Of a stretch of 64,000 nt of DNA, positions 48,009 through 56,799 are shown one piece after another; the first letter of the stretch is position 1; each line of letters opens with the position of its first letter. The notes under the pieces were generated by a model. It made no database searches, had not been told where the DNA came from, and saw only the letters and a program-made list of their open reading frames with translations. The position numbers and the translations under genes were made by a program. The stretch comes from Rhizobiales bacterium 62-17. Lineage in GTDB: Bacteria > Pseudomonadota > Alphaproteobacteria > Rhizobiales > Beijerinckiaceae. The stretch is from positions 680,317-744,316 of the forward strand of contig MKVW01000001.1 in assembly GCA_001898965.1 (NCBI GenBank), written 5' to 3'.

Positions 48009-50236
48009 GCGCTGCTCCCTGGCCGCGCTTCCTGCATCGGCTCGAGAATGCGTTGACGGTTGCGCAGGCGCGAAGCTTCTACCAGCATCTGCGCCGCCCA
48101 GCGATAGACATTGCGTTCGCGCACCAGCGTGCGCATGAGCTGCATGCGCTCGCGCTGCTGATCTTCCGGCATGGTCAGCGCCTGCTGGAAAGCCTCGGCC
48201 GTGCCATAGGCATCATAGGGATTGATCAGCAGGGCCGCCTGCAATTCGCGCGAAGCGCCTGCGAATTGCGAGAGGATTAGCACGCCCTGATCGTCGTCGC
48301 GCGCGGCGACAAATTCCTTGGCCACCAGATTCATGCCGTCGTGCAGACTGGAGACGACGCAGACATCGGCCGCGCGGAACAGTTCGAACACTTCCGCCGG
48401 CTCATGATGGCGGATGACGAGAATGATCGGCTTGTAGGTATCGGTGCCGTGTTTCTCGTTGATGGCTTCGGCCAGAAGCACGGCTTCATCCTGCAGTTTG
48501 CGGTAGGAATCGAGTTTGGTGCGCGTCGGTGCCGCCACCTGCACGAGGACGAAGCGGCCGATCCACTCCGGATGGCGCGTCAGGAAGTCGTCCACCGCAT
48601 GCATGCGGTCGACGACACCTTTGGTATAGTCGAAACGCTCGACGCCGATGGCGAGATAGGCGTCCTGATCGATGCCAAGCCGCTCGCGCACGATGCGCCG
48701 GCATTCGGGCACCGGCTTTTGCGCCTTCATGGCGGCCGGCGGCCAGTCGATCGAGATCGGATAGGGCCGGATCAGGCATTCATGCTCTTCCAGCGTCACC
48801 GAGGCATTCTCGCGGTCGATACGGCTTTCGATGAAACGATCCACGGTCTCGAGGAAGTTGTTGCAGTGAAAGCGCGTATGGAAGCCAAGAATGGAGCTGC
48901 CGAGCAGGCCGCGAATGATCTCCTCGCGCCACGGGCAAATGCCGAAGGTCTCGGAGTTCGGCCAGGGAATATGCCAGAAGGTGATGATGGTGGCGCGCGG
49001 CAGACGCTTGCGGATCATCGCCGGCAGAGTGGCGAAATGATAGTCCTGCACCAAAACGATCGGATCGGGCACGCGGGCTTCCTGCTCGACCGCATCGGCG
49101 AACCGTTCGTTGACTTCCTGATAGGTGACCCAGTTGGATTCGCGGAAGGATGGGCGCACGAAGGAGATGTGGCAGAGCGGCCATAGGCCTTCGTTGGCCA
49201 TGCCATAATAATAGCCGTCCTGCTCGTCGTCAGACAGCCAGATGCGGCGCAAAAGATAAGCGGGATCATCGGGCGGTACCTGCACGCGATCATGCCGATC
49301 GACGGTTTCGCGATCGGCCGTGCCGCTACCATGCGCCACCCACGTGCCGCCGCAAGCGCGCATGACCGGCTCCAGCGCTGTCACTAGGCCGCTGGCCGGT
49401 GTCTGCACCGTGATCGTGTCGCCGTTCTTGTTGTGGATATAGGGTTCGCGATTGGAGACCGCGATCACCTGCACATCCGGCAGTTCCTCTTCGATGAGTT
49501 TGCGCAGGGTTTCGGGCGACCAATCGACTTGAATGGGCGTTTCGCCCGTGGTGGCGTCGGATTTCAGATCGCGCACGAGCTTTTGGATTTCAGCCCCGAG
49601 AATGGTAGGCGTGCCGTTGTTGTCGCGCAGCGTGCCGCCTTTGCGTGCATCGAGAATGGTCTGGCGCGCCGAGGCCAGCCACTGCCGCAGCAGAAAGAAC
49701 ATCAAGGCAGCGGCGAGCAGGCTGATGGCGAGACCAACGCCGACGATGCCGATCACCCAATAGAAGCGCACTTCGGCAGCGCGGGCTTCGATGAAGCTCA
49801 GATCATGCAGAATGGCGACATGGCCTTTGGTGTCGCCAGCCGAAATCGGAAAGGTCGCGATATAGAGCCTGCGGCCGGAGTGATTGATGGTCGAGAAATT
49901 CGGCCTGTCGCTGCGCGCCAAGGCCTTGCAGGCGACATCTTTGCCCAGGCTTTTGGTTTCGATAAGCAGATTGTCGTTGTCGTCGCAATACATGATCCCG
50001 ACCAGCCGCTCATCGTCGGCCAGGCGGTCGAACAGTTTCGATACGGCGCTGTCGTCTTTGCGAAGGATGTCGGATTGAATCTGATCTTGAATCGAGTTGA
50101 AGACGAGGCGGGAGCGCAATTCGACATCGCGCCGCGACCACTGGTCGACGACAACGGAGGTGAGAGGCAGAAAGCCGATCACGAGGACGACGATCACGCC
50201 AATGATGAGCGCTCCGTAGCGATAATACGAATTCAA
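48005..50236 (-). CDS. otsA: Trehalose-6-phosphate synthase fused to a membrane sensor-like module
   Basis: A GT20 enzyme making trehalose-6-phosphate from UDP-glucose and glucose-6-phosphate. The catalytic domain (residues ~255-730) has SNREPYIHN, VQDYHFATLPAMIRKRLP, FWHIPWPNSETFG, GVERFDYTKG and SLHDGMNLVAKEF, so the usual binding residues are present. Ahead of it are helix 1 (residues 7-29), a ~125-residue presumed periplasmic domain and helix 2 (~158-182), like a sensor histidine kinase front end. It totals 743 residues against about 470 for ordinary OtsA. The start is TTG 50236 with GAGGAG eight bases upstream. The GH15 gene lies 43 bases upstream and otsB overlaps downstream. Confidence 0.93.
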   Translation of the reverse strand: MNSYYRYGALIIGVIVVLVIGFLPLTSVVVDQWSRRDVELRSRLVFNSIQDQIQSDILRKDDSAVSKLFDRLADDERLVGIMYCDDNDNLLIETKSLGKDVACKALARSDRPNFSTINHSGRRLYIATFPISAGDTKGHVAILHDLSFIEARAAEVRFYWVIGIVGVGLAISLLAAALMFFLLRQWLASARQTILDARKGGTLRDNNGTPTILGAEIQKLVRDLKSDATTGETPIQVDWSPETLRKLIEEELPDVQVIAVSNREPYIHNKNGDTITVQTPASGLVTALEPVMRACGGTWVAHGSGTADRETVDRHDRVQVPPDDPAYLLRRIWLSDDEQDGYYYGMANEGLWPLCHISFVRPSFRESNWVTYQEVNERFADAVEQEARVPDPIVLVQDYHFATLPAMIRKRLPRATIITFWHIPWPNSETFGICPWREEIIRGLLGSSILGFHTRFHCNNFLETVDRFIESRIDRENASVTLEEHECLIRPYPISIDWPPAAMKAQKPVPECRRIVRERLGIDQDAYLAIGVERFDYTKGVVDRMHAVDDFLTRHPEWIGRFVLVQVAAPTRTKLDSYRKLQDEAVLLAEAINEKHGTDTYKPIILVIRHHEPAEVFELFRAADVCVVSSLHDGMNLVAKEFVAARDDDQGVLILSQFAGASRELQAALLINPYDAYGTAEAFQQALTMPEDQQRERMQLMRTLVRERNVYRWAAQMLVEASRLRNRQRILEPMQEARPGSSA

Positions 50237-50279
50237 ACCTTGTGCTCCTCAACAACGGGACAACTGGCGTTGTCCCTCT

Positions 50280-52067
50280 TTACTCCCAAGGCCGACTGAG
50301 ACGGACGGCTGAATTGATCAGTCCGACCATCGAATAGGTTTGCGGAAAATTACCCCAGAGTTCGCCGGTGATATGATCGGCGTCTTCCGAGAGCAGACCG
50401 AAGGAATTGCGAAGGCCCAGCAGCCGCTCGAATTGCGCCACGGCCTCCTCGCGTCGGCCGATGGCGGCCAGCGCATCGACATACCAGAAGCCGCAGATGA
50501 GAAAGCCGTTGCTCATATGGCCGAAGTCGTCATGAGTGGCGTAGCGCAACAAGAGATCGCCACGGCGCAACGATTTGCCGACGGCCTCGACCGTGGCGAT
50601 GAAACGCGGATCCTTGGCTTTGACAAAACCGAGTTCGGCAAGCAGCAGCAAAGTGGCATCGAGATCCTCGCCATCGAAGGTCGAGACGAATGTTCCAAGC
50701 TTGCTGCTGAAAGCGCGCCGATCGATTTCCGCATGAATGGTTTCGGCGCGTTGACGCCAGAATTTGCTGCGGTCGTCGCGGCCGATCCGTTTGGCGATGC
50801 GCGCCAGCCGATCGCAGGCCGCCCAGCACATGACGCTGGAAAACGTGTGGATCGAAGCGATCGTGCGCAGTTCCCAGGGGCCGGCATCGGGCTGATTGAA
50901 CACTTCCGTGGCGCGATGGCCCAGACCTTCGAGCCGCTCGAACAAAATTTCATTGCCCTCGCGCACCAGCCGGTGGTCGAAGAAGGCGTGCATGGAAGCG
51001 AGTACGATGCTGCCGTAGACGTCGTTTTGCACCTGCGTATAGGCGCCGTTGCCTGTGCGCACGGGCCCCATGCCGCGATAGCCGGCAAGCTTCTCGGCGA
51101 TGCGCTCCTCGCGGTCAGAAAGGCGCGAGACGCTGAACAGCGGGCCGATATCCTTGGCGCCGCGCGAATTCTCGTCGTCGACGATGTCGGTGATATAGCC
51201 GATATAGGTTTCCATCGTGCGCGTCGTGCCGAGCCGGTTCAGCGCCTGGATGACGAAATAAGCATCACGCACCCAGCAATAGCGATAGTCCCAGTTGCGG
51301 CCGGTGGAGGGCGCTTCGGGAATGGAGGTGGTCAGCGCCGCAACGATGGCGCCGGTCTCCTCGAAATTGCACATCTTGAGGGTGATGGCCGAGCGGATCA
51401 CCGCTTCCTGCCAGTCGAAGGGGATCGACAGCGAACGCACCCAGTCCTGCCAATGGGCGATGGTTTTTTCGAGAAACTCGCGGCCCATCACGTCGATGCC
51501 GGCGCGCAACGGTTCGTCGGCGCCGAAGAAGAAGGCGAGGGGCCGGTCGACGACGAAGGGCGTCGTGTCGAGGAGATAAGCCACCGGCGCGTCGGTGGTC
51601 AGGCGTAGGCTCATGGTCGAACCCACGAAACGAATGTGGCTGTTGCCGCGTGTCACTTCCGGTTCGTCGGCGCCCCAGTTGAATTTCGGTGTGGCGCGCA
51701 CGCGGATGCGCGGCCGCCCCTTCAAGGGCCGCACGCGGCGCACCACCATCGGCGGCCGGTAGATGCGGTCGAACTGCATGAAGCGAGGCGCGTAATCGGT
51801 GATCTCAAGGGAGTTGCCGACGGCATCGGACAGCACCGTCACAAGGACCGCGGTGTTCTCGATATAGGATTGAGTGCAGGAGACACCGCCGACGAGTTCA
51901 ATCTCGAACATGCCGCCTTGCTGATCGGCATCATTCCCCATCAGCAGATTGCAGAAGACCGGATCTCCATCGAGCCGGGGAAAGCACGACCAAACCATGC
52001 GGGCGCGCTTATCGATCATTGTTGCGATCGAACAATTCCCGATCACAGCAAGGTCGAGAGAATGCAT
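50280..52067 (-). CDS. Glycoside hydrolase family 15 (glucoamylase/trehalase-like)
   Basis: An (alpha/alpha)6-barrel glycosidase, 595 residues. An N-terminal beta domain covers residues ~1-215 (IGNCSIATMIDKRARMVW, CFPRLDGDPVF). The GH15 core shows RNWDYRYCWVRDAYFVIQAL and, near the end, LLSEDADHITGELWGNFPQTYSMVGL. Bacterial GH15 proteins include glucoamylases and trehalases. The operon with otsA and otsB makes trehalose or a related glucan a plausible substrate, but this is inference. ATG 52067 follows GAGGAGACC. Confidence 0.88.
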   Translation of the reverse strand: MHSLDLAVIGNCSIATMIDKRARMVWSCFPRLDGDPVFCNLLMGNDADQQGGMFEIELVGGVSCTQSYIENTAVLVTVLSDAVGNSLEITDYAPRFMQFDRIYRPPMVVRRVRPLKGRPRIRVRATPKFNWGADEPEVTRGNSHIRFVGSTMSLRLTTDAPVAYLLDTTPFVVDRPLAFFFGADEPLRAGIDVMGREFLEKTIAHWQDWVRSLSIPFDWQEAVIRSAITLKMCNFEETGAIVAALTTSIPEAPSTGRNWDYRYCWVRDAYFVIQALNRLGTTRTMETYIGYITDIVDDENSRGAKDIGPLFSVSRLSDREERIAEKLAGYRGMGPVRTGNGAYTQVQNDVYGSIVLASMHAFFDHRLVREGNEILFERLEGLGHRATEVFNQPDAGPWELRTIASIHTFSSVMCWAACDRLARIAKRIGRDDRSKFWRQRAETIHAEIDRRAFSSKLGTFVSTFDGEDLDATLLLLAELGFVKAKDPRFIATVEAVGKSLRRGDLLLRYATHDDFGHMSNGFLICGFWYVDALAAIGRREEAVAQFERLLGLRNSFGLLSEDADHITGELWGNFPQTYSMVGLINSAVRLSRPWE

Positions 52068-52293
52068 CGGTCAGGTCTCCTCAATGGGGTCGATCGGAAG
52101 GGCGGAGGAAGACGGACGAGACTGTCGCCATCGCCTGCCGGGATCAAGGATAACGCGGAACATAAAGAACGCGGGCCACGGTGGCGGCGCCTGTCCGAGG
52201 TCAAAGGTTTCGTGGCGCCAAAGACTTAATGCAGTGCGGGAACCAAAGTTCCATAGGGCATGGCGGCTCTGCGGGCAGGTCATAAACGCGAAA
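52068..52293. other. Non-coding region upstream of the GH15 gene
   Basis: Between the GH15 start and the csp terminator region I see no gene. The promoter of the GH15-otsA-otsB unit must be here. Confidence 0.35.
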
Positions 52294-52363
52294 GGCCCCG
52301 CGCGGCTGAGCCGCAGCGGGGCCAAAAAATCGCGAGCCTTGCCAGTACATCCGTGGTCAAGGC
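52294..52363 (-). terminator. Terminator region of the cold-shock gene
   Basis: Read on the minus strand, a hairpin (52354-52363 with 52336-52344, GCCTTG arm) leads to a run of six T (52324-52329). It is followed by a larger GC-rich hairpin (52294-52301 with 52316-52323) with an internal GCGGCT/AGCCGC pair. Confidence 0.6.
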
Positions 52364-52387
52364 GTTAGATTTTTAGAAGTCTGTTGA

Positions 52388-52597
52388 TCAGGCAGTCTTC
52401 AGGTTGTCCGCAGAGGACTTGCCCGAACGCTTGTCGACGACGATTTCGTAGGAAATCTTCTGTCCTTCGTTCAGGCCGCGCAACCCAGCGCGTTCGACGG
52501 CGCTGATGTGAACGAACACGTCCTTGCCGCCATCATCGGGCTGGATAAATCCGTAGCCCTTTTGATCGTTGAACCATTTCACGGTTCCCTGTGACAT
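52388..52597 (-). CDS. Cold-shock domain protein, CspA family
   Basis: A 69-residue single cold-shock domain protein binding single-stranded RNA or DNA. RNP1 is GYGFIQP and RNP2 is VFVHISAVE. The N-terminus [14 protein letters not shown] is canonical. ATG 52597 is chosen; the frame remains open upstream, and a leader of more than 100 bases may regulate it, as in other csp genes. Confidence 0.95.
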   Translation of the reverse strand: MSQGTVKWFNDQKGYGFIQPDDGGKDVFVHISAVERAGLRGLNEGQKISYEIVVDKRSGKSSADNLKTA

Positions 52598-52798
52598 AGG
52601 TATCATTCCGTAGTTTACAAGTGCAGATGGTCGCAAATTAGAGGCCTGCAACCGGTGTATTCGAGATTTAGGTAAGAATGTCGTCAGACAGGTCCGCGGA
52701 AGCGGCAAGGCCAAGTCGTTCGGCCGAAAGCTCGAACCATGAATATGGGGGGTACGACCAATTTAATCAAGGCCTGTATTTATACGGGCCAGGCCGCT

Positions 52799-53869
52799 TC
52801 ATTTGCCGTTCTTTTCTCCGGCGGAACGATTGGTGAAATGGGCATTGCCCAGGCCCGTGCCAATAGTGAAAGCGCCCCAATGCTCCACATCCTGCATGAA
52901 AGGCACTTCGCTGAGGCCCTGCACAACGGCGTCATTATGCATGATCACCATGGTGTCGTGGTCGGCGATCGTCGGAATCGCTTCGATGACCGCCTGCGAC
53001 AGATTGAATCGGCTGCTCTCCCAATTGCCCGGCAGGTTTTGCGCGCCCTTGGCGATCGACCCGTCTTCTTCGATCTTCCCGGGGCAGGCGATGCCGATGA
53101 ATGGCGCCAGCTTGTAGCCTTCCTTGGTCGCGCGCGCCGCAAGATCTTGCAGCATGCCGACTAGTTCGCCGACCGCCTCATCACGCTTGGGGTCGTCGTC
53201 GGCGTGCCGCCAGAGTTTCGACTTCCACACGCGCGCCTTGGAGAGGTCTTTGGCCTTTTTGACGTTGGGCTCGACCACGCCGGCGCGCATGTTCGTTCCG
53301 CCGATGTCGACGGTCAAAATGGCGTCGTGGCCCTCGAAAATCCAGGCCGGTGCCAAATGCGCGCAGCCGATCAAGGCCGCTTCATCGGGGTGGTTGCGGA
53401 TCGGTACGAGATCGACGTTGAACTTCTCAGCCTTTAGGATGAGGCCGGCCCGCGCAATCGCCAGTTCGCCGATGCGGCTTTGGCGAAAACCACCGCCGAT
53501 CACGATGCGCTCCGTGTCGCTCCAGGCTTTCAGCTTGAGAAATCTCTGCGCCACGCCGGCGAATTCCTGGGCGAATTCCTCGATGGCGCTTTGCACGACG
53601 CCGCTGGCTTCAAGGTCTCCGCTCGCAAGAATCTCGTCGAGCTTCTTGCGGCTGATGTCCTCGCTCGCATCCTCGCCGAACGGATCGGCGTCCAGTTTGC
53701 GCAACGGCTTGCGCCATTTGTCCAAAAGCTCGTGAAAGGCGCGACGGCTGGCGCGATCGCCGACAAAGCCGTCCTCGTCCTTGATTTCGGCATTGTAGCT
53801 GTCGACGATCACCGAAGGGAGAGTCTTGGCCCCATGCTTGCCGATCGCTTCAATCGTCTGCGTTGCCAT
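52799..53869 (-). CDS. ROK-family sugar kinase-like protein with circularly permuted motif order
   Basis: A 356-residue ASKHA-fold protein whose ROK motifs appear in rotated order. The N-terminal part carries what is normally the ROK C-terminus: a helical segment, RIVIGGGFRQS (GGG at residues 125-127) and DEAALIGCAHLAP. Only then comes the phosphate-binding TVDIGGTNMRAGVV (Asp188), then GIACPGKIEEDGS, AQNLPGNW, the catalytic-region IMHNDAVVQG, and finally IGTGLGNAHF at the very end. The zinc-site CxCGxxGCxE of many ROK proteins is missing. The activity is probably sugar phosphorylation, but the substrate is unknown. The start has AGGGGG upstream. It stands alone between csp and an MFS gene. 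Confidence 0.85.
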   Translation of the reverse strand: MATQTIEAIGKHGAKTLPSVIVDSYNAEIKDEDGFVGDRASRRAFHELLDKWRKPLRKLDADPFGEDASEDISRKKLDEILASGDLEASGVVQSAIEEFAQEFAGVAQRFLKLKAWSDTERIVIGGGFRQSRIGELAIARAGLILKAEKFNVDLVPIRNHPDEAALIGCAHLAPAWIFEGHDAILTVDIGGTNMRAGVVEPNVKKAKDLSKARVWKSKLWRHADDDPKRDEAVGELVGMLQDLAARATKEGYKLAPFIGIACPGKIEEDGSIAKGAQNLPGNWESSRFNLSQAVIEAIPTIADHDTMVIMHNDAVVQGLSEVPFMQDVEHWGAFTIGTGLGNAHFTNRSAGEKNGK

Positions 53870-53923
53870 CGTTGCCCCCTATGTTGCTGGGGATCAACGA
53901 TCAAAACCATCAAATGGTTGCAT

Positions 53924-55462
53924 TCAATGGGTTGAGGCTGTGGGCGTCATTTGCGGCTTTGGGCGGGGCAGACGTAATGCCACGAGCGCCGCGCAGCCTG
54001 CGCCCACGGCTGAAATCAGGGCCGCGACGACAAAACCACCGGAAAATGCCGTCCGCGCCGTTTCCAGTAACAGAGTACCATCGGCTTTGGTGAGGCCGTT
54101 GGCGATCGTTTGCGCGCCCGCCAGAGTTTCGCGCGCCAAGAGCGGGATCGTCGAGCCGTCGGCGAGGGTGCCAGCGTCCATTGCGCGACGGTAGAGGAAA
54201 TTGATCAGGCTGCCGACGGTGGCAATGCCGAGCGCGCCGCCAAGTTCGGTGCTGGTCTCGGCCATGCCGGAGGCCACACCGGCCCGTTCGGGCGGCACCG
54301 AACCGATGATGATGTCGGTGGTCAAGGTGACCGCAGGTCCATAGCCTAAGGCAAGCAGGAGACCCGAGATCACCATCAGCGCTAAACTGCGCTCGGCGCC
54401 CGCATAGCCGAGCAGCAGAAAGCTCAACCCGCCGACGAACAAGCCGAGCGCCATGACCACGGGAATGCCGGCGATCCTCGTCAATCGGGCCGTGATCAGC
54501 GAGGAGACAACGAAGCCAAGGCCGGATGGCGCGGACCAGATGCCGGCTTCCACCGTCGACAATCCCAGCACGAGCTGGAAATATTGCGCGATGAACAGGA
54601 AGGAAGCGAAGCTTGTCGAGAAGCCGATGATGTTGATTGCCAGCGCCGTGCTAAAAGCGCGGTTGCCAAAGAGCGACAGGTCGACGAGCGGTTCATCGAG
54701 CTTCAACTGCCGCAGGCAGAAGAGCACGCCAAAGGCGATGCCCAACAGAATGGCCGCGAATGGCAGGAGGGCGATGCCGCTGTCGGCCAGCACCTTGACG
54801 CCATAGATGACCGGCAGGATGGCGCACAACGACAGCGCGGCGCTGACAATGTCGAGCCGGCCTGCATGAGGATCGCGAAATTCCGGCAGCAGAAAAGGGC
54901 CGGCGATCAGCAGCAGGGCCATCACGGGCAGCGCGATCAAAAACACCGATCCCCACCAGAAATAGGCCAGCATGAAACCGCCGACCACCGGGCCGATGGC
55001 GCCGCCGGCGGAAAAGCTGGCGATCCAGACGCTGATGGCGAAGGTGCGTTCGCGCGGATCGCGAAACATGTTGTGAATGAGCGAGAGCGTGGAGGGCGCC
55101 AGTGTCGCCGCCGCGAGCCCCAGCACCGCGCGCGAGAAGACCAGCATTTCGGCGCTGTTGGAGAAGGCGGCGAGCAGGGAGGCCAAGCCGAAAGCGGTGG
55201 CGCCGATGAGCAGCAGGCGGCGCCGGCCGATGCGGTCGCCGAGCGTACCCATGGTGATCAGGGCTCCTGCTAACAGGAAGCCGTAGATGTCGACGATCCA
55301 CAATAGCTGCGTTGGCGAGGGACGCAGATCGGCGGTCAAATGCGGCAAAGCCAGGTTGAGAACCGTCAGGTCCATGGAGTAAACTAAGCAGGGCAATGCC
55401 AGGACGGCGAGGCCCAGCCATTCACGCCGGCCGGCTTTGGATGCAGCAATCGATTGGGTCAC
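53924..55462 (-). CDS. MFS drug exporter, DHA2 (14-helix, EmrB/QacA) type
   Basis: A 512-residue proton-driven multidrug exporter. N-terminal signatures are DLTVLNLALPHL (motif D1), TMGTLGDRIGRRRLLLIG (motif A) and APSTLSLIHNMFRDPRER, with motif C in SFSAGGAIGPVVGG. About 14 helices can be counted. It starts with GTG 55462 after AGAGG. It diverges from a TTT binding-protein gene. The substrate is unknown. Confidence 0.9.
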   Translation of the reverse strand: MTQSIAASKAGRREWLGLAVLALPCLVYSMDLTVLNLALPHLTADLRPSPTQLLWIVDIYGFLLAGALITMGTLGDRIGRRRLLLIGATAFGLASLLAAFSNSAEMLVFSRAVLGLAAATLAPSTLSLIHNMFRDPRERTFAISVWIASFSAGGAIGPVVGGFMLAYFWWGSVFLIALPVMALLLIAGPFLLPEFRDPHAGRLDIVSAALSLCAILPVIYGVKVLADSGIALLPFAAILLGIAFGVLFCLRQLKLDEPLVDLSLFGNRAFSTALAINIIGFSTSFASFLFIAQYFQLVLGLSTVEAGIWSAPSGLGFVVSSLITARLTRIAGIPVVMALGLFVGGLSFLLLGYAGAERSLALMVISGLLLALGYGPAVTLTTDIIIGSVPPERAGVASGMAETSTELGGALGIATVGSLINFLYRRAMDAGTLADGSTIPLLARETLAGAQTIANGLTKADGTLLLETARTAFSGGFVVAALISAVGAGCAALVALRLPRPKPQMTPTASTH

Positions 55463-55653
55463 GTCAGCCTCTGATATGAAAATTCGCCGGTGCCTGCTTC
55501 AAGGACGAACGGCGGATGCTGTCGCCGACAGCGAGCCGACGGAGATTATGCGAGGCCTTAGGGGTTCTTGTCTGCCCAATACGGCAGTAATTGGACCTTG
55601 TGTGCGGAGTAACGGTTGCGATAACGCTGGCATTCGAATGAACAGGGGGGAAT

Positions 55654-56658
55654 ATGTTGAGAGTTGATTTCAAATATCGTGGCGTCTCGCTGGCCGCAGC
55701 GATGGGGCTTACGTTTGCGGCCGCCACCGCCGTATCGGCGCAGAGCAATTTTCCGAACCGGCCGGTCAATCTGATTTCCGATTCGGCGCCGGGAAGCTCG
55801 AACGACGTGTCCGTTCGCATCGTCGCCGAGCAGTTGAGCAATCTGTGGCGGCAGCAGGTTGTCGTCATGAACTATCCGGGTGCCGGTGGCGGCATCTCGG
55901 CGCGCACGGCCTCTCAGGCCACGCCAGACGGCTATAATTTCTACATGCCGGCAGCTTCGGTTTTTCTGGCGCTAAAGGGCGCGCCGGGAACGGCCCCTAA
56001 TCTGCCGGTCGAACTGCCGCGCGATTTCATCCCGGTGGCCTTCGTCTCGTTGCAGCCGATCTTCATCGCTGTCTCGCCGAAGCTCAACGTCAGCTCCTTT
56101 TCCGAGTTGATTGCTCTGGCGAAGCAAAAACCGGGCGAGATTTCCTTCGCGGCGACAGGCAAAGGCCGCATCACCCATCTGACGATGGAGCTCTTTCAGG
56201 AGCGGGCGGGGGTCAAACTGACTTTCGTGCCTTACGCGGGCGGCCCGGCCGCCGCGATGAACGACGTGGCGACCGGGCGCGTCGGTATCGTGCTGGACGG
56301 TTATTCCAGCCTCGCCGGCGCCATTGACGGCAACATGATCAAGAGCATCGGCGTTGCCGCGCCCGAGCGGCTGCCGCAATTCCCCAATTTGCCGACTGTC
56401 TCCGAAGTCCTTCCCGGTTTCTTTGCCGGTGGCTGGAACATCATCGTCGCGCCCTTGGGGACACCGGCTGATATCGTGAAAAAGGTTGGCGAGGACGTGA
56501 ACAAGATCCTCGATAATCCCGATGTCATCCAGAAGTTCGAGAAGCTCGGCACCTATCCGCGCAAAATGTCGTCCGAGGAAGTCGGCGCCTTCGTGAAGCG
56601 CGAACAAGAAGTCTGGCGGCCGATCCTCGAAAAGGTCGCCAAGGAAGACGGCAAGTAA
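55654..56658 (+). CDS. TTT (Bug/TctC) family substrate-binding protein
   Basis: A periplasmic binding protein, 334 residues, with a signal peptide ending near AVSAQS. The Bug-family pattern is FPNRPVNLISDSAPGSSNDV, VVVMNYPGAGGGISART and ATPDGYNFYMP. GGGGGG precedes the ATG. It is highly similar to the next gene, so the pair arose by duplication. No TctA or TctB gene is close. Confidence 0.92.
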   Translation: MLRVDFKYRGVSLAAAMGLTFAAATAVSAQSNFPNRPVNLISDSAPGSSNDVSVRIVAEQLSNLWRQQVVVMNYPGAGGGISARTASQATPDGYNFYMPAASVFLALKGAPGTAPNLPVELPRDFIPVAFVSLQPIFIAVSPKLNVSSFSELIALAKQKPGEISFAATGKGRITHLTMELFQERAGVKLTFVPYAGGPAAAMNDVATGRVGIVLDGYSSLAGAIDGNMIKSIGVAAPERLPQFPNLPTVSEVLPGFFAGGWNIIVAPLGTPADIVKKVGEDVNKILDNPDVIQKFEKLGTYPRKMSSEEVGAFVKREQEVWRPILEKVAKEDGK

Positions 56659-56681
56659 GCTCTGCCTTGACATTTACCGTA

Positions 56682-56713
56682 GCATTTCCCGCGTCAATTG
56701 GCGCGGGAAATGC
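56682..56713 (+). terminator. Strong hairpin between the two tandem binding-protein genes
   Basis: A perfect 12-base stem (GCATTTCCCGCG 56682-56693 with 56702-56713) with an eight-base loop. No T-run follows, so it is either a weak terminator or a transcript-stabilising structure. Confidence 0.55.
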
Positions 56714-56799
56714 AGGCATGTCAGGGGCTTGAATCGGTCGATCTAAATCCGATATAGGCTACCGATTTAGTAGGGATATTGTTCCGGAAAGGGCAAATC

